Shown: positions 43,134 to 52,812 of the stretch, one piece after another | How the letters are laid out: the number at the start of each line of letters is the position of its first letter | Position numbering within the stretch: position 1 is the first letter of the stretch | Assembly (NCBI GenBank): GCA_963728935.1 | Contig: CAVSMC010000002.1 | Span: 124,001-188,000 of the forward strand | Length of the DNA stretch: 64,000 nt | Source of the DNA: CAVSMC01 sp963728935 | GTDB lineage: Bacteria > Pseudomonadota > Gammaproteobacteria > Burkholderiales > Casimicrobiaceae | Direction: 5' to 3' | Translations under genes and position numbers: made by a program | Notes under the pieces: model-generated | Told to the model about the DNA's origin: nothing | Database searches by the model: none | What the model saw: the letters and a program-made list of their open reading frames with translations, nothing else

Positions 43134-44891
43134 ATGCCGAGCGACGCGATTTCGAATCCCCCTTCGGTGCACGGCATCGAAAGCCTGCGCCCCATGCTCA
43201 TGGGAACGCGCCACATGGCCGTCGCCGGCCAGTACGGCGCGGCACACGCCGCGTTTGCGATTCTCGAGGCCGGCGGCAATGCGGTGGACGCGGGTGTCGC
43301 GGCCGGCGTCGCGCTCGGCGTGTTGCACAGCGATCTCGTCAACGTCGCTGGCGTGGCGCCGATCATGATCTACCGCGCCGATCGCCGCGAGGTGTTCACG
43401 ATCAGCGGCCTCGGCTGCTGGCCGCGCGCCGTGACGACCGACTTCTTCGCGCGTCGTTTCGGCGGCTCGATCCCGAACGGCGTGCTGCGCACCGTCGTGC
43501 CGGCCGCGCCGGACGCGTGGATCACCGCGCTCGAGCGGTTCGGCACGATGAGCTTCGGCGATTGCGCCGCGGCCGCGATCCGCTTCGCCGACGAAGGGTT
43601 TGCGATGTACGCGCTGATGTCGGACATGATCGCCTCGCATGCCGACGACTATCGGCGCTGGCCTTCGAGCGCCGCGATCTATCTGCCCGGCGGGCGAGTC
43701 CCGCGACCCGGCGAACGCTTCGTCCAGCGCGATCTCGCTCGCACGCTGCAGCACATGAGCGACCAGGAGCGGTCGGCCGCCGCGCGTTCCGGTCGCGCGG
43801 CAGGGCTCGCGGCTGCGCGCGATGCGTTCTATCGCGGCGACATCGCGCAGGCGATCCTCGCCTATCACCGCGACAACGACGGACTCCTCGCCGCCGAGGA
43901 TCTCGGGAGCTTTCGCGTCGCGATCGAGCCGCCGGTCAAGACGCGTTTCGCGAACATGGAGCTCTACGCCTGCGGCCCGTGGTGCCAGGGTCCGGTGCTG
44001 CTCGAGATGCTCAACATCGTTTCGGGCTTCGATCTCGCCGCAATGCGACACAACACACTCGACTACGTGCACGTCGTCGTCGAGGCGATGAAGCTCGCGT
44101 TCGCCGATCGCGACCGCTACGTCGCCGATCCGCGCTTCGTCGACGTGCCGATCGAGACGCTGCTCTCCGATGCGTACGCGCGCACTCGCCGCTCACTCGT
44201 GCGAATGGAGCGTGCGTCGCCCGGAATGCCGGCTGCAGGCGAAATCCCCGGATACGGGCGGCGTGACAACCCCGAGGCGACGCCGCACCGTGCGTCGGTC
44301 GGCGGGCACGACACGTCGTACGTCAGCGTAATCGATCGCGACGGCAACGTGTTCACCGCCACGCCGAGCGACCCGTCGTACGACACGCCGGTGATACCAG
44401 GCACCGGCTTGTGTCCGTCTTCGCGCGGGTCGCAAAGCTGGGCCGACCCGACGCATCCGTCATCGGTCGCACCGGGCAAGCGCCCGCGGCTTACGCCGAT
44501 GGGTGCGCTCGCGATCTTGCCCGACGGCAGCCCGCTGCCCATCGGCACGCCCGGCGGCGACGTGCAGGCGCAGGCGGTCCTGCAGGTGCTGCTCAACATG
44601 ACGGTGTTCGACATGAATCCGCAACAGGCGGTCGAGGCGCCGCGGTTCGCGACGTACAGCTTTCCGGATTCGTTCGAGCCGCACAGCTATTCGCCCGGCG
44701 TGCTGTACGTGGAAAACCGCGTGTCGCGAGCGGTGCGCGACGGTCTTCGCGCGCGGGGCCACGACGTCGTCGATTGGCCCGACTTCGTCTGGCGCGCCGG
44801 AGCGGTCTGCGTGCAGCGGCCCGATCGCGCGCAGCGCGTCATCTCAGCCGGCGCCGATCCACGCCGGCCGTGCTATGCGGTCGGGTGGTGA
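43134..44891 (+). CDS. ggt: Gamma-glutamyltransferase family protein
   Basis: A 585-residue member of the Ntn-hydrolase GGT family. Perfect GAGGAGGT six bases before ATG 43134 overrides the longer open frame from 42930. N-terminal GAAHAAFAILEAGGNAVDAG is the family start motif. The residue that would become the N-terminal nucleophile after self-cleavage is T394, in GGHDTSYVSVIDRDGN; the usual TTH is replaced by TSY, which occurs in a GGT-like branch. No signal peptide is apparent, unlike secreted GGTs, so cytoplasmic action is likely. It converges on a branched-chain-type ABC system, with 19 bp of 3' overlap. Confidence 0.88.
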   Translation: MPSDAISNPPSVHGIESLRPMLMGTRHMAVAGQYGAAHAAFAILEAGGNAVDAGVAAGVALGVLHSDLVNVAGVAPIMIYRADRREVFTISGLGCWPRAVTTDFFARRFGGSIPNGVLRTVVPAAPDAWITALERFGTMSFGDCAAAAIRFADEGFAMYALMSDMIASHADDYRRWPSSAAIYLPGGRVPRPGERFVQRDLARTLQHMSDQERSAAARSGRAAGLAAARDAFYRGDIAQAILAYHRDNDGLLAAEDLGSFRVAIEPPVKTRFANMELYACGPWCQGPVLLEMLNIVSGFDLAAMRHNTLDYVHVVVEAMKLAFADRDRYVADPRFVDVPIETLLSDAYARTRRSLVRMERASPGMPAAGEIPGYGRRDNPEATPHRASVGGHDTSYVSVIDRDGNVFTATPSDPSYDTPVIPGTGLCPSSRGSQSWADPTHPSSVAPGKRPRLTPMGALAILPDGSPLPIGTPGGDVQAQAVLQVLLNMTVFDMNPQQAVEAPRFATYSFPDSFEPHSYSPGVLYVENRVSRAVRDGLRARGHDVVDWPDFVWRAGAVCVQRPDRAQRVISAGADPRRPCYAVGW

Positions 44892-45817
44892 CGCGCAGCC
44901 GCGACATCGGCGCCCGCGGGCGGAACAGGAAGCCGCGCGAGCTTCTCCGGTATCAACCCCGCCGGCCGATAGCGGAGCATGAGGATCAGCGTGACCGCGA
45001 CCATGAACTCGCGGATTGCGGCGCCCTGCACCGGCGTCACGCCCGGGAACAGCGGGATGGCGAAGCGCGACCCCTCGAGCAGCACGACGACGGCGAACGC
45101 ACCGACGATCGCGCCGCGATTGTTGCCGAGGCCGCCGGCGAGCAGCGCGAGCTTGATGTAGAGCGTGAACAGCGGCACGAAGATGTCGGGCGCGATGAAC
45201 GACGTGTAATGCGCGTACAGCGCGCCGGCGAGACCCAGCGCAGCCGATCCGAGCGCGAACGCCTTCACCTTGAACAGCGTCACGTGCTTGCCGGCGACCG
45301 CCGCCACCTGCTCGTCGTCGCGGATCGCGCGCAGCACGCGGCCGAACGGCGACGCGCGCAGGCGCTCGCTGACGACGTAGGCGATCGCCACGATCAGCGC
45401 GACGATCGTGAGGTACAGCAGGTTGAAGGCTTCCGGCGAGAGCACGCCGCGATACGGACCGGGGATTCCCGAAATGCCGTCGGTGCCGTTGGTGAGCGAG
45501 ATCGTGTTGCTCGCGACGATACGGATCGTTTCCGCGAAGCCGAGTGTCACGATCGCGAGATAGTCGCCGCGCAGGCGGACCGTGACGAGCGAGACCAGCA
45601 CGCCGACGATGGCCGCGACCAGCGCCGCGGCCGCCATGCCGAGCGCGATCGCCGACCCCGCCTTGGTGATCAAGGCGCTCGTGTACGCGCCCACGGCGAA
45701 GAAGCCGACGAGGCCGAGGTTCACCATGCCGGCGAAGCCCCACATCACATTGACGCCGAGCGCCATCAGCGCGTAGATGCCCGCCGAAACGGCCATCGCG
45801 ATCAGATAGTTTTCCAT
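44873..45817 (-). CDS. livM: Branched-chain amino-acid ABC permease LivM-type
   Basis: A 314-residue permease with about eight to ten membrane helices. Family signatures are LVGFFAVGAYTSALITKAGS and GDYLAIVTLGFAETIRIVASN. Start ATG 45817 shares one base with the livH stop; a much longer frame upstream is a shadow of livH. The C-terminus overlaps the convergent gamma-glutamyltransferase gene by 19 bp. It pairs with LivH to form the membrane pore of a hydrophobic amino-acid or related-compound importer. Confidence 0.93.
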   Translation of the reverse strand: MENYLIAMAVSAGIYALMALGVNVMWGFAGMVNLGLVGFFAVGAYTSALITKAGSAIALGMAAAALVAAIVGVLVSLVTVRLRGDYLAIVTLGFAETIRIVASNTISLTNGTDGISGIPGPYRGVLSPEAFNLLYLTIVALIVAIAYVVSERLRASPFGRVLRAIRDDEQVAAVAGKHVTLFKVKAFALGSAALGLAGALYAHYTSFIAPDIFVPLFTLYIKLALLAGGLGNNRGAIVGAFAVVVLLEGSRFAIPLFPGVTPVQGAAIREFMVAVTLILMLRYRPAGLIPEKLARLPVPPAGADVAAARHHPTA

Positions 45818-46689
45818 CAGACCGCCGCCTGGCCGAGGATGCCGCGCGGGCGCAGCGTCAGCACCAGCAATATCGCCGCGAATCCCACCGCGCTGCGGTA
45901 ATCCGGCGAAAGGAACAACAGGCAGAGCTCCTCGCCGATGCCGACCGTCAACGCGCCGATTACCGCGCCCGGGATGCTGCCGAGGCCACCGACGACGGCG
46001 GCTGCGAACACCGACAGGATGGTGCGGAATCCCGTCAGCGGATCGATCGTCGTGTCGAGCCCGATCAGCATGCCGCCCAATCCGGCGAGACCCATGCCGA
46101 CGAAGTTCACCAGCCGGCCGATCACGTCGGCGTCGATCCCCTTGATGCCGGCGAGCATCGGATTGTCGGCGACCGCGCGCATCGCCTTCCCCGTGCGCGT
46201 AAACACCATAAACACGAATAGCAGCGCCATGGCAGCCACCGCGACGCCGAGGTTCTCGAGCTGCTGCGGCCCGACGCGAATCGACGCGATGCGAAGGTCG
46301 CGAGCGATCGGCAGCGCATAGCCGCGAAGCTCGTTGCCGAAGCCGAAGCGGATCACGTTCTCGAGCGCGATCGTGAGCGCGATCGACGCGATGGCGGTCG
46401 TGATGTAGCCCGCCGGCCGCAAGCGCTTCAGCACGAGCTCGTCGCTCGCCACGCCGACGATGCCGGCGGCGACGAACGCGACGACCAGCGACGGCAGGAT
46501 CGGCAGATGGAACGCGACATTCGCGAGGTATCCGGCGAACGCGCCGATCGTCGCGTGCGAGGCGATCGCGAAGTTCGGGAAGCGCAGCACCGCGTAGATC
46601 GCCGTGAGGCCGATCGCCGGCACGGCGAGGATCGTCCCCGCCATCGCGCCGTTGACGACCAACTGCGCGACGTCCGCGAGCGACGCCAT
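45817..46689 (-). CDS. livH: Branched-chain amino-acid ABC permease LivH-type
   Basis: A 290-residue permease with about eight helices. NGAMAGTILAVPAIGLTAIYAV at the N-terminus and the cytoplasmic coupling region TRTGKAMRAVADNPMLAGIKGID are characteristic, as is AVVGGLGSIPGAVIGA near the end. It lies 6 bp after the substrate-binding protein gene and overlaps livM by one base. Substrate not determined by sequence; the family transports branched-chain amino acids, but also urea, amides and aromatic acids. Confidence 0.93.
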   Translation of the reverse strand: MASLADVAQLVVNGAMAGTILAVPAIGLTAIYAVLRFPNFAIASHATIGAFAGYLANVAFHLPILPSLVVAFVAAGIVGVASDELVLKRLRPAGYITTAIASIALTIALENVIRFGFGNELRGYALPIARDLRIASIRVGPQQLENLGVAVAAMALLFVFMVFTRTGKAMRAVADNPMLAGIKGIDADVIGRLVNFVGMGLAGLGGMLIGLDTTIDPLTGFRTILSVFAAAVVGGLGSIPGAVIGALTVGIGEELCLLFLSPDYRSAVGFAAILLVLTLRPRGILGQAAV

Positions 46690-46695
46690 CGACGC

Positions 46696-47904
46696 TCAGG
46701 CGACTTTGAGCAGCACGAACTTGCCGCCGGTGACCTTGTTGTAGCGGAACTTGCAGTCGATGATGTCGCCGATGTCGGTGAAGTCGCACGGGCCGCTCGC
46801 GCCTTCGTAGTTGATCTCCTTGCCCTGCGCGATCAGCTTCAGCCCTTCGACGGCGCTGTAGACCTTGGTGCCGCCGCCTTGCGAGATCTTGCGCACGCTA
46901 TCGCGGATCGCGGTGCCCGTCGCCGCCTTCGCCTTCGCGATCGCGAGCGAGACGAGACTTGCCCAGTCGGTCGCCTGCGTCTCGTACGAGTCGGGCTCCT
47001 GCACGCCGAGCCGCTTTTTCGCGAGCTCGTACGCAGGCGACCCGACGTCCGCCGAAGGTTGCACGGTGATCACACCCTCGGTCACTTCCTGCGGCAGCGA
47101 CTCGAGCACCTTGCTCGTCACCGCATAGGATTGCGCGAAGCGCGTTCCGTTGTAGCCGGCTCGATAGAGATCCCGAAGCACGATCGTCACGTCCGGTGCG
47201 TAGCCGTTCAAGTAGATCAGATCGGGATTCGTTCGAAGCGCCTGGTCCACCTCGGAGCGATAGGTCGTCTTGTCCTTGTCGTAGATCAGCGTGCCGACCA
47301 TCTGCGAGGCGAGCTTGCCCAACACCTCGGTTGCGCGTTCCTGAGTGGGCTGCGCGAACGGCGCCTGGATCGACATCATGAAGCAGCGCTTGACGCCGAG
47401 CGATGCGATGAACTCGGCATGCTTGCCCGCCTGCAGATGATTGTTGGGCTGCGTTCGAATCAGGTAGCCCTGGTGCGGCAGCCTGGTGATCGAGTCGGCG
47501 CCCGAAACGGTCGTGAGGAACGTCCTGCCCTCCCAACACAGCGGCGCGACCGCAGTGGTCACGGCGGACGCCCACGTCCCCATGATCGCGGGCACCTTGG
47601 TCACGTCGATCAGCTTGCGCGCCGCGCGAACGGCCGCTTCCGGATTGGTCTGGTCGTCCTCGACGACGAGCACGACCTTGCGTCCGAGCAGTCCGCCGGC
47701 CGCGTTGACCTCGTCGATCACCGCCTGCATCGCCTTCGCCATCCGCGGGCCGTCGAATCCGCCGGCGCCGGTGAGCGGTGTGAGGACGCCGAGCTGCAAC
47801 GGCGTGCCCTGCGCGCGAACGACGGCGGGTGCCATCATCGCGAGCGCGAGCGCGCCGCTCGCTTGCATGAATCGCCGACGGGATCGCGCAGTCTCGGCAG
47901 TCAT
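46696..47904 (-). CDS. ABC transporter substrate-binding protein (LivK-type)
   Basis: A 402-residue periplasmic binding protein. GAGGAG five bases before ATG 47904 sets the start; an open frame extends 70 codons further. The leader ARSRRRFMQASGALALAMMAP is a Tat-like signal ending at VVRAQG. The mature protein begins PLQLGVLTPLTGAGGFDG and contains EVNAAGGLLGRKVVLVVEDDQ, as in the peripl_BP_6 family. Tat export is unusual for this family but occurs in betaproteobacteria. Ligand unknown. Confidence 0.92.
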   Translation of the reverse strand: MTAETARSRRRFMQASGALALAMMAPAVVRAQGTPLQLGVLTPLTGAGGFDGPRMAKAMQAVIDEVNAAGGLLGRKVVLVVEDDQTNPEAAVRAARKLIDVTKVPAIMGTWASAVTTAVAPLCWEGRTFLTTVSGADSITRLPHQGYLIRTQPNNHLQAGKHAEFIASLGVKRCFMMSIQAPFAQPTQERATEVLGKLASQMVGTLIYDKDKTTYRSEVDQALRTNPDLIYLNGYAPDVTIVLRDLYRAGYNGTRFAQSYAVTSKVLESLPQEVTEGVITVQPSADVGSPAYELAKKRLGVQEPDSYETQATDWASLVSLAIAKAKAATGTAIRDSVRKISQGGGTKVYSAVEGLKLIAQGKEINYEGASGPCDFTDIGDIIDCKFRYNKVTGGKFVLLKVA

Positions 47905-48055
47905 CGTTGCTCCTCGTTGATCGTTGTGCGGCGCATGCACGGCGTGTAATCCCTCGCCTTCCGTCGCGGTTACGAGACTTGAAGCGCGCGTCGTCGGCCT
48001 CCGCGCACTCGCGCGAGCGACAGCCCGTACCAGGTTCTGGCCGCGCCCGCCGTGC

Positions 48056-48808
48056 TCATCCGCCGAGGAAGATGCGCCTGATGTCGGGATCGGCCGCAAG
48101 CGCCGCGGCGGCACCGTCGCGATGGTTGCGGCCGTCGACGAGAATGTACGCGCGCCGCGCGATGGTCAAGGCTTCGCGGGCGTTCTGCTCGACCATCGCG
48201 ATCGCCGTCCCCGACCGGTTGATCGCTGCGATGTCTTCGAACAGGCGTTCCGCGGCGAGCGGCGACAAGCCGGCCGACGGCTCGTCGAGCAGCAGCACCT
48301 TCGGCTCGACCATCAGCGCCATCGCCATCGCGAGGATCTGCCGCTCGCCGCCGGACAACACGCGGGCCGCGGTGCGACGCCGCTTCGCAAGAATCGGGAA
48401 GCGCTCGAACGCCGCTTCGATTCGACGGCGAGCGCCGGCCGGGTCGACGAAGCCGCCGATTTCCAGGTTCTCGCGGACCGTCATGCTCGGGAAGATGTTC
48501 TGCTCTTGCGGCACGTACGCGACGCCCAGACGGCTGATCTCGCGCGGCGGATGTCCGCCGATCGGCTGCGTCGCCAGCCGGATCTCGCCGCGACCAGGCT
48601 TGAGCAGCCCTGCGATCGCCTTCAGCAGCGTCGACTTGCCCGCTCCGTTCGGCCCGATGACGCCGACGAGCTCGCCGGCGTCGACGCGGAAGTCCACGCC
48701 TTTGAGCACCTCGTCGGCCGCGCTGTAGCCGGCGACGAGGCCGACGACGGTCAACAGCGCCGCGCCTGTCGCCTTGCGCGGCGCGTGCGTGTCGTCGCGG
48801 CGGTTCAC
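48056..48808 (-). CDS. livF: Branched-chain amino-acid ABC ATP-binding protein LivF-type
   Basis: A 250-residue ATPase. Walker A is GPNGAGKSTLLKAIAGLLK, the signature is VLSGGERQILAMAMALM, and Walker B is VLLLDEPSAGLSP. The C-terminal D-loop and HVEQN region (AIAMVEQNAREAL) match LivF. The frame is open far upstream; I start at GTG 48808 by family length, with GTG 48820 as an alternative. It lies downstream of livG (52-bp gap) and is separated from the binding-protein gene by about 150 bp. Confidence 0.9.
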   Translation of the reverse strand: MNRRDDTHAPRKATGAALLTVVGLVAGYSAADEVLKGVDFRVDAGELVGVIGPNGAGKSTLLKAIAGLLKPGRGEIRLATQPIGGHPPREISRLGVAYVPQEQNIFPSMTVRENLEIGGFVDPAGARRRIEAAFERFPILAKRRRTAARVLSGGERQILAMAMALMVEPKVLLLDEPSAGLSPLAAERLFEDIAAINRSGTAIAMVEQNAREALTIARRAYILVDGRNHRDGAAAALAADPDIRRIFLGG

Positions 48809-48860
48809 GGCGCGCTGCACTCCGGTCCGGACGCAAGACGCTTGCGGGATTGCCTCGCGC

Positions 48861-49628
48861 TCATTGCCGCCGGCCCATGTAAGCCTCCTGGACGGCGGGA
48901 TCGCCAGCCACATCGGCGAACGTGCCCTCGGCGAGGTTGGTGCCCGCTGCAAGGACCACCACACGATCGCAAAGCTGCGCGATCGTATCCATGTGGTGCT
49001 CGATCAGCAGAACGGTCAGACCTTCGTCGACGAGACTTCGCAGGTGGTGCGCGATCTCGCGCGCGAGCGTCGGATTGACGCCCGCGACAGGCTCGTCGAG
49101 CAGGATCAGCCGAGGGCTCGCCATCAATACGCGGCCGATCTCGAGCAGCTTCTTCTGACCGCCGGAGAGGCTCGACGCGGGATCGTTCAGCACCCGCACG
49201 AGATTGAGGCGCTGTGCGACGCGATACGCGGCCTGCATCAGCTCGTCTTCGCGACGCCCGGCCGCCTGCGAACGCCCGAGCGCGTGCGATACGCGCTCAC
49301 CGGGCTGCCGCTCGCCGTACAAGAGCAGGTTCTCGTAGACGCTCAACCGTGGAAATCCGCGCGCGATCTGGAACGTCCGGACGAGGCCCACGTTCGCGAT
49401 CCGGTCCGGCCGCCATCCCGTGATGTCCTGGCCGCCGAACACCACGCTGCCCGAGTCGGGCGCGACCACACCCGATATGCAATTGAAGAGCGTCGTCTTG
49501 CCCGCGCCGTTCGGACCGATCAGTCCGGTGATCCCATGCGGCTCGACGCGCAGGTGTGCGCCGGCGAGCGCGTGCACGCCATAGAAGCTGCGCGTGAGGC
49601 TGCGTACGTCGAGCAGCGGTTCGAGCAT
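48861..49628 (-). CDS. livG: Branched-chain amino-acid ABC ATP-binding protein LivG-type
   Basis: A 255-residue ATPase. Walker A is GPNGAGKTTLFNCISG, the signature is SSLSGGQKKLLEIGRVL, and Walker B is LILLDEPVAGVNP; LLIEHHMDTI is the switch His region. The FGGQDITGWRPDRIANVGLV stretch is characteristic of LivG. Start ATG 49628; the open frame extends to 49736. It is the first gene of the minus-strand cluster livG-livF-binding protein-livH-livM. Confidence 0.92.
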   Translation of the reverse strand: MLEPLLDVRSLTRSFYGVHALAGAHLRVEPHGITGLIGPNGAGKTTLFNCISGVVAPDSGSVVFGGQDITGWRPDRIANVGLVRTFQIARGFPRLSVYENLLLYGERQPGERVSHALGRSQAAGRREDELMQAAYRVAQRLNLVRVLNDPASSLSGGQKKLLEIGRVLMASPRLILLDEPVAGVNPTLAREIAHHLRSLVDEGLTVLLIEHHMDTIAQLCDRVVVLAAGTNLAEGTFADVAGDPAVQEAYMGRRQ

Positions 49629-49660
49629 CGAGCGATGGCGCGCCGCGGCCGCGACCGGAC

Positions 49661-50158
49661 TCAGTCCGTCAGAAGCGACGGCGTCACGAACGCGGCGATC
49701 AGGCGTCCGGACGCTGCATGCTGCTCGGTGAACCATCCGGCCTCGTGCGAGATGTTCATCGTGCCGAGGCGGCGCCCGCCGTAGGCGAGCGGGATGTTCA
49801 TGATCGAGCCGATGCCGAGGCTCGCGATCAATTCATGGTCCGAAAACGCGTCGCGCACCTCGTCCGCGTTGCGCGCGACGAACACCTCTCCGCGCTCGAG
49901 CACGGCCCTGCTCCACGGCGTGCCGCGTTTCTCCTTGCGGCCGCCGACGGGATAGGCGGTCGGATTGCTGCTGTAGATGCGCTCGACTTGCGACGCCGCT
50001 TCGTGCACGCGCATCAACGTGAACAGCTTGTGCCCGATCACCTGCTGGACGAGCCGGCCGACGGCGGCGTAGAGGTCCATGCGCGAGTGCACGGCCGCCG
50101 ACAGCTCGGCGAGGCTCGCGAGGTCGGCAACGGTCAAAGCGCGTTCGCTATGGCTCAT
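49661..50158 (-). CDS. GAF-domain protein
   Basis: A 165-residue protein starting at ATG 50158 (GAGG upstream). It consists of one GAF domain: LYAAVGRLVQQVIGHKLFTL at the beginning and SIMNIPLAYGGRRLGTMNIS near the C-terminal beta-sheet. GAF domains bind small molecules; the ligand here is unknown. It lies just upstream of livG on the same strand (32-bp gap to the livG ATG), so it may be co-transcribed and sense the transported compound. Confidence 0.85.
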   Translation of the reverse strand: MSHSERALTVADLASLAELSAAVHSRMDLYAAVGRLVQQVIGHKLFTLMRVHEAASQVERIYSSNPTAYPVGGRKEKRGTPWSRAVLERGEVFVARNADEVRDAFSDHELIASLGIGSIMNIPLAYGGRRLGTMNISHEAGWFTEQHAASGRLIAAFVTPSLLTD

Positions 50159-50295
50159 CGGGGCCTCTGGCATTCCGTGGGCGGGCCGTGGGCGGGCGGA
50201 CCTGCGGTCGAGTCTACGCTATCGCGGCCGCCGCCACGAATTAGAATGGGCCCCCGAGGCTCGCTCGACGCCCGGCTCACGAGGAGAAACCCGAC

Positions 50296-51360
50296 ATGCG
50301 CAGAAGGCAATGGTTGAAAGCCAGCGGTGCAACGCTCGCCGCCCCGCTGCTCGTTCCGATGATGCGGCCGCTCGAGGCGTTCGCGAAAACCGACCGTCTC
50401 GTCGTGATGACGTGGGGCGGCCAGTGGGGCGACGCGATGCGCGACAACGTCGACGCCACGTTCGAGAAGGCCGTTGGCGTCAAGGTCGTGCAGGATCGCG
50501 GCGCGAGCCCCGTGGAGCGCATCACCAAGCTCAAGGTGAGCCAGGGGAATCCGGTCGCCGACCTGTTCCAGCTCGCCGACGGCCTGGTGCCCCTTGCGAT
50601 CAAGCAAGGCGTCGCCGAAAAGATCAACCGCGACTCGCCGCGGATGCCGAACCTGCGCGACATGATCCCGACGTTCTGGAACGACTACTGGGTGCCGCAG
50701 ATCTTCTCGGTCATCGGCGTCATCTACAACACCAAGGAAGTGAAGAGCCCGCCGACCGGCTGGGCCGACCTGTGGCGCCCCGAGTTCAAGGGGCGGATCG
50801 TGCTGCCGGAGATCTCGCATTCGATCGGCTCGTACATCATTCCGATCGGTGCGGTCTCGGCCGGCAAAGCGCCTGCGGACGAGGAAGCGGGCTTCGACAT
50901 GCTGAAGCGCATGGCTTCGCTGCGGCCGATCTGGGCGAAGGACACCGACACGATGATGAACTCGATGCGCACCGGTGACGCCGTGATCGGCATTCTCTAC
51001 AAATCGCAGACGTACACGGTCAAGGGCTACGGCGCGCCGGTCGAATGGGTCTACCCGAAGGAGGGCGGCATCGCGTACACGTCCGGCACTTGCATCGCCA
51101 AGGGGACGAAGAACCTCGAGGAGGCCGAGCAATACATCAACACGACGATGGACCCGAACGTGCAGACGTTCGCCGCGAAGATCTACAACTACGGCGGCAC
51201 GAACAAGGAAACGATCTCGAAGCTGCCGCCGGAATTGCAGGAGCGAGTGAAGTTCCCGCAGGATCAGCTCGACCGGCTGATCAAGCTCGACCTCGGCATG
51301 ATGACCGATCGCCGCGCGGCCTGGGTCGATCGCTGGAACAAGGTAGTCGCCGGCAGCTGA
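50296..51360 (+). CDS. Extracellular solute-binding protein (PotD/family 1-like)
   Basis: A 354-residue binding protein. The signal RRRQWLKASGATLAAPLLVP is Tat-like and cleavage probably follows EAFAK. The mature part begins TDRLVVMTWGGQWGDAMRD, a polyamine/spermidine-type family start, and has ADLFQLADGLVPLAIKQGV. GAGGAG lies ten bases before the ATG. It leads an operon of binding protein, BPL-N protein, ATPase and two permeases. The solute is unknown: putrescine-type, opine or aminoethylphosphonate binding proteins share this fold. Confidence 0.9.
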   Translation: MRRRQWLKASGATLAAPLLVPMMRPLEAFAKTDRLVVMTWGGQWGDAMRDNVDATFEKAVGVKVVQDRGASPVERITKLKVSQGNPVADLFQLADGLVPLAIKQGVAEKINRDSPRMPNLRDMIPTFWNDYWVPQIFSVIGVIYNTKEVKSPPTGWADLWRPEFKGRIVLPEISHSIGSYIIPIGAVSAGKAPADEEAGFDMLKRMASLRPIWAKDTDTMMNSMRTGDAVIGILYKSQTYTVKGYGAPVEWVYPKEGGIAYTSGTCIAKGTKNLEEAEQYINTTMDPNVQTFAAKIYNYGGTNKETISKLPPELQERVKFPQDQLDRLIKLDLGMMTDRRAAWVDRWNKVVAGS

Positions 51361-52790
51361 TGGCGGCCGCTGGCCCGACCACGCTTTGTCGCCTCGGCTG
51401 GCGCGACAATCGCGATCGGCTCGACGTCGCGCTCGCCGTCAATCGCCTGCTCGCGCGCGGCGCGTCGGCATGGTGGCTCGTCGCGCCGCACGCGCGGGCG
51501 GACGCAGGCGATTATCTCGTCGCGCTCGGACCCGGACAGCAAGCGGCGCTCGCGCGCCTCGAGCTGCGCACGACCGCGTGGACATCGGAGCTTCCCTCGG
51601 GCGCCCGACGGCTCGCGCGTCCCGCGGCGTGCCTCTTCGCGGGAACGGCTTCCAAGTTTCCGTACTTCGCGTACTACGCGCTCGCGCTGCTACGACTCGG
51701 GGTCGACTATGTGCCCTGCGACGGCGCGGCGCTCGCGAGCGGCGTGCTCGACGATGCCAACCTGCTGATCCTGCCGGGCGGGTTCGCAACGTGGGGCATC
51801 GACGCCGCCGAGGATGCCGAAGGTGCCGACGCGCGCGTGCGCGACTTCCTCGCGCAGGGTGGCGCGGCGATCGGATCGTGCGGCGGCGCCTATTACCTAT
51901 CCGCCGGCCGGCCGGCGTGGACCGGGACCGCGCACGCGAAGCCGCTCTACACGCACGAGTATCTGCAAAGCGGCGTCGGTGTGGTGTCGGTCGAGATGCG
52001 TGCCGGAACGCTCTGCGTCGGCTGCCCGCCGACGATGGAGGTGCCGTACTACCACGGGCCCATCTACGATGTGCTCGGCCCGGGCATCGACGTGGCGGCC
52101 ACCTTCCATTCGTTGAGCCTTCCGGGCCGTCTTGCGATCGACAACCCGCTCGACCACGATCGCTTCCGGCGCGACATGGCGGGCAAACCGGCGATCCTGG
52201 TCGCCTCGGGCGAGCGCGGGCGCGCCGTGCTCTTCTCTCCGCATCCGGAGATGGGCGACCTCGTCCGCAAGTACATCGCGCTCGATGGCTACGTGCGGCA
52301 TTACCTGCCGATCCGCGGTTTTGGCACGATGCGCGACACGCTGCGTCATTACCGCGTGAGCGATGCGCCGGGCTTTCGGCTGGTGCTGAACGCCGTGCAC
52401 GAGCTCGCGAGCGACACGCGCACGCGGCCGGTTGCGCGCGCGCCGGCCCGCGAGCCGTGGAACGACGATCTCGGCGCGCTGTGCGGCGCTGCGTTCGACG
52501 CGCTTGCACCGTTCGGCGCGGGTGAAGAGAACGCTCTGCTGCGCGACGTGGCGTCCGGCATCCGTGCGCGTCTCGATGCGGCTCGCGAGCGCGAACGCGC
52601 GCTGAAGCCGAACCCGACGCAGCTCGGTCTTGCGGCGACGCATCTCGTCGCGACGATGGCCGACCATTTTGCGACCGCATCGCAACGCTCGATCACCCAA
52701 CAACTGATGGAGCTCGACCTCGGGGTCGCGTTGCTCGAATGCTCGACGCGCGTCGCCGAATGCGATCTCGCGCTGGCCGCGCAGCGATGA
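51360..52790 (+). CDS. BPL-N domain (glutamine amidotransferase-like) protein
   Basis: A 476-residue cytoplasmic protein starting at ATG 51360, which overlaps the previous stop by one base. Its N-terminal two-thirds is a biotin-protein-ligase N-terminal (class I glutamine amidotransferase-like) domain: LILPGGFATWGID, nucleophile candidate C174 in AAIGSCGGAYYLSAG, and H295/E297 in SPHPEMGDLVRKYIAL. The C-terminal part (about 340-476) is helical and of unknown family. In the typical triad of amidotransferases Cys, His and Glu are all present, so it may be catalytic. Placement inside an ABC importer operon is unusual; it might process the imported compound. Confidence 0.8.
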   Translation: MAAAGPTTLCRLGWRDNRDRLDVALAVNRLLARGASAWWLVAPHARADAGDYLVALGPGQQAALARLELRTTAWTSELPSGARRLARPAACLFAGTASKFPYFAYYALALLRLGVDYVPCDGAALASGVLDDANLLILPGGFATWGIDAAEDAEGADARVRDFLAQGGAAIGSCGGAYYLSAGRPAWTGTAHAKPLYTHEYLQSGVGVVSVEMRAGTLCVGCPPTMEVPYYHGPIYDVLGPGIDVAATFHSLSLPGRLAIDNPLDHDRFRRDMAGKPAILVASGERGRAVLFSPHPEMGDLVRKYIALDGYVRHYLPIRGFGTMRDTLRHYRVSDAPGFRLVLNAVHELASDTRTRPVARAPAREPWNDDLGALCGAAFDALAPFGAGEENALLRDVASGIRARLDAARERERALKPNPTQLGLAATHLVATMADHFATASQRSITQQLMELDLGVALLECSTRVAECDLALAAQR

Positions 52791-52812
52791 TGGCCCCTTG
52801 GCGGACGAAGCG

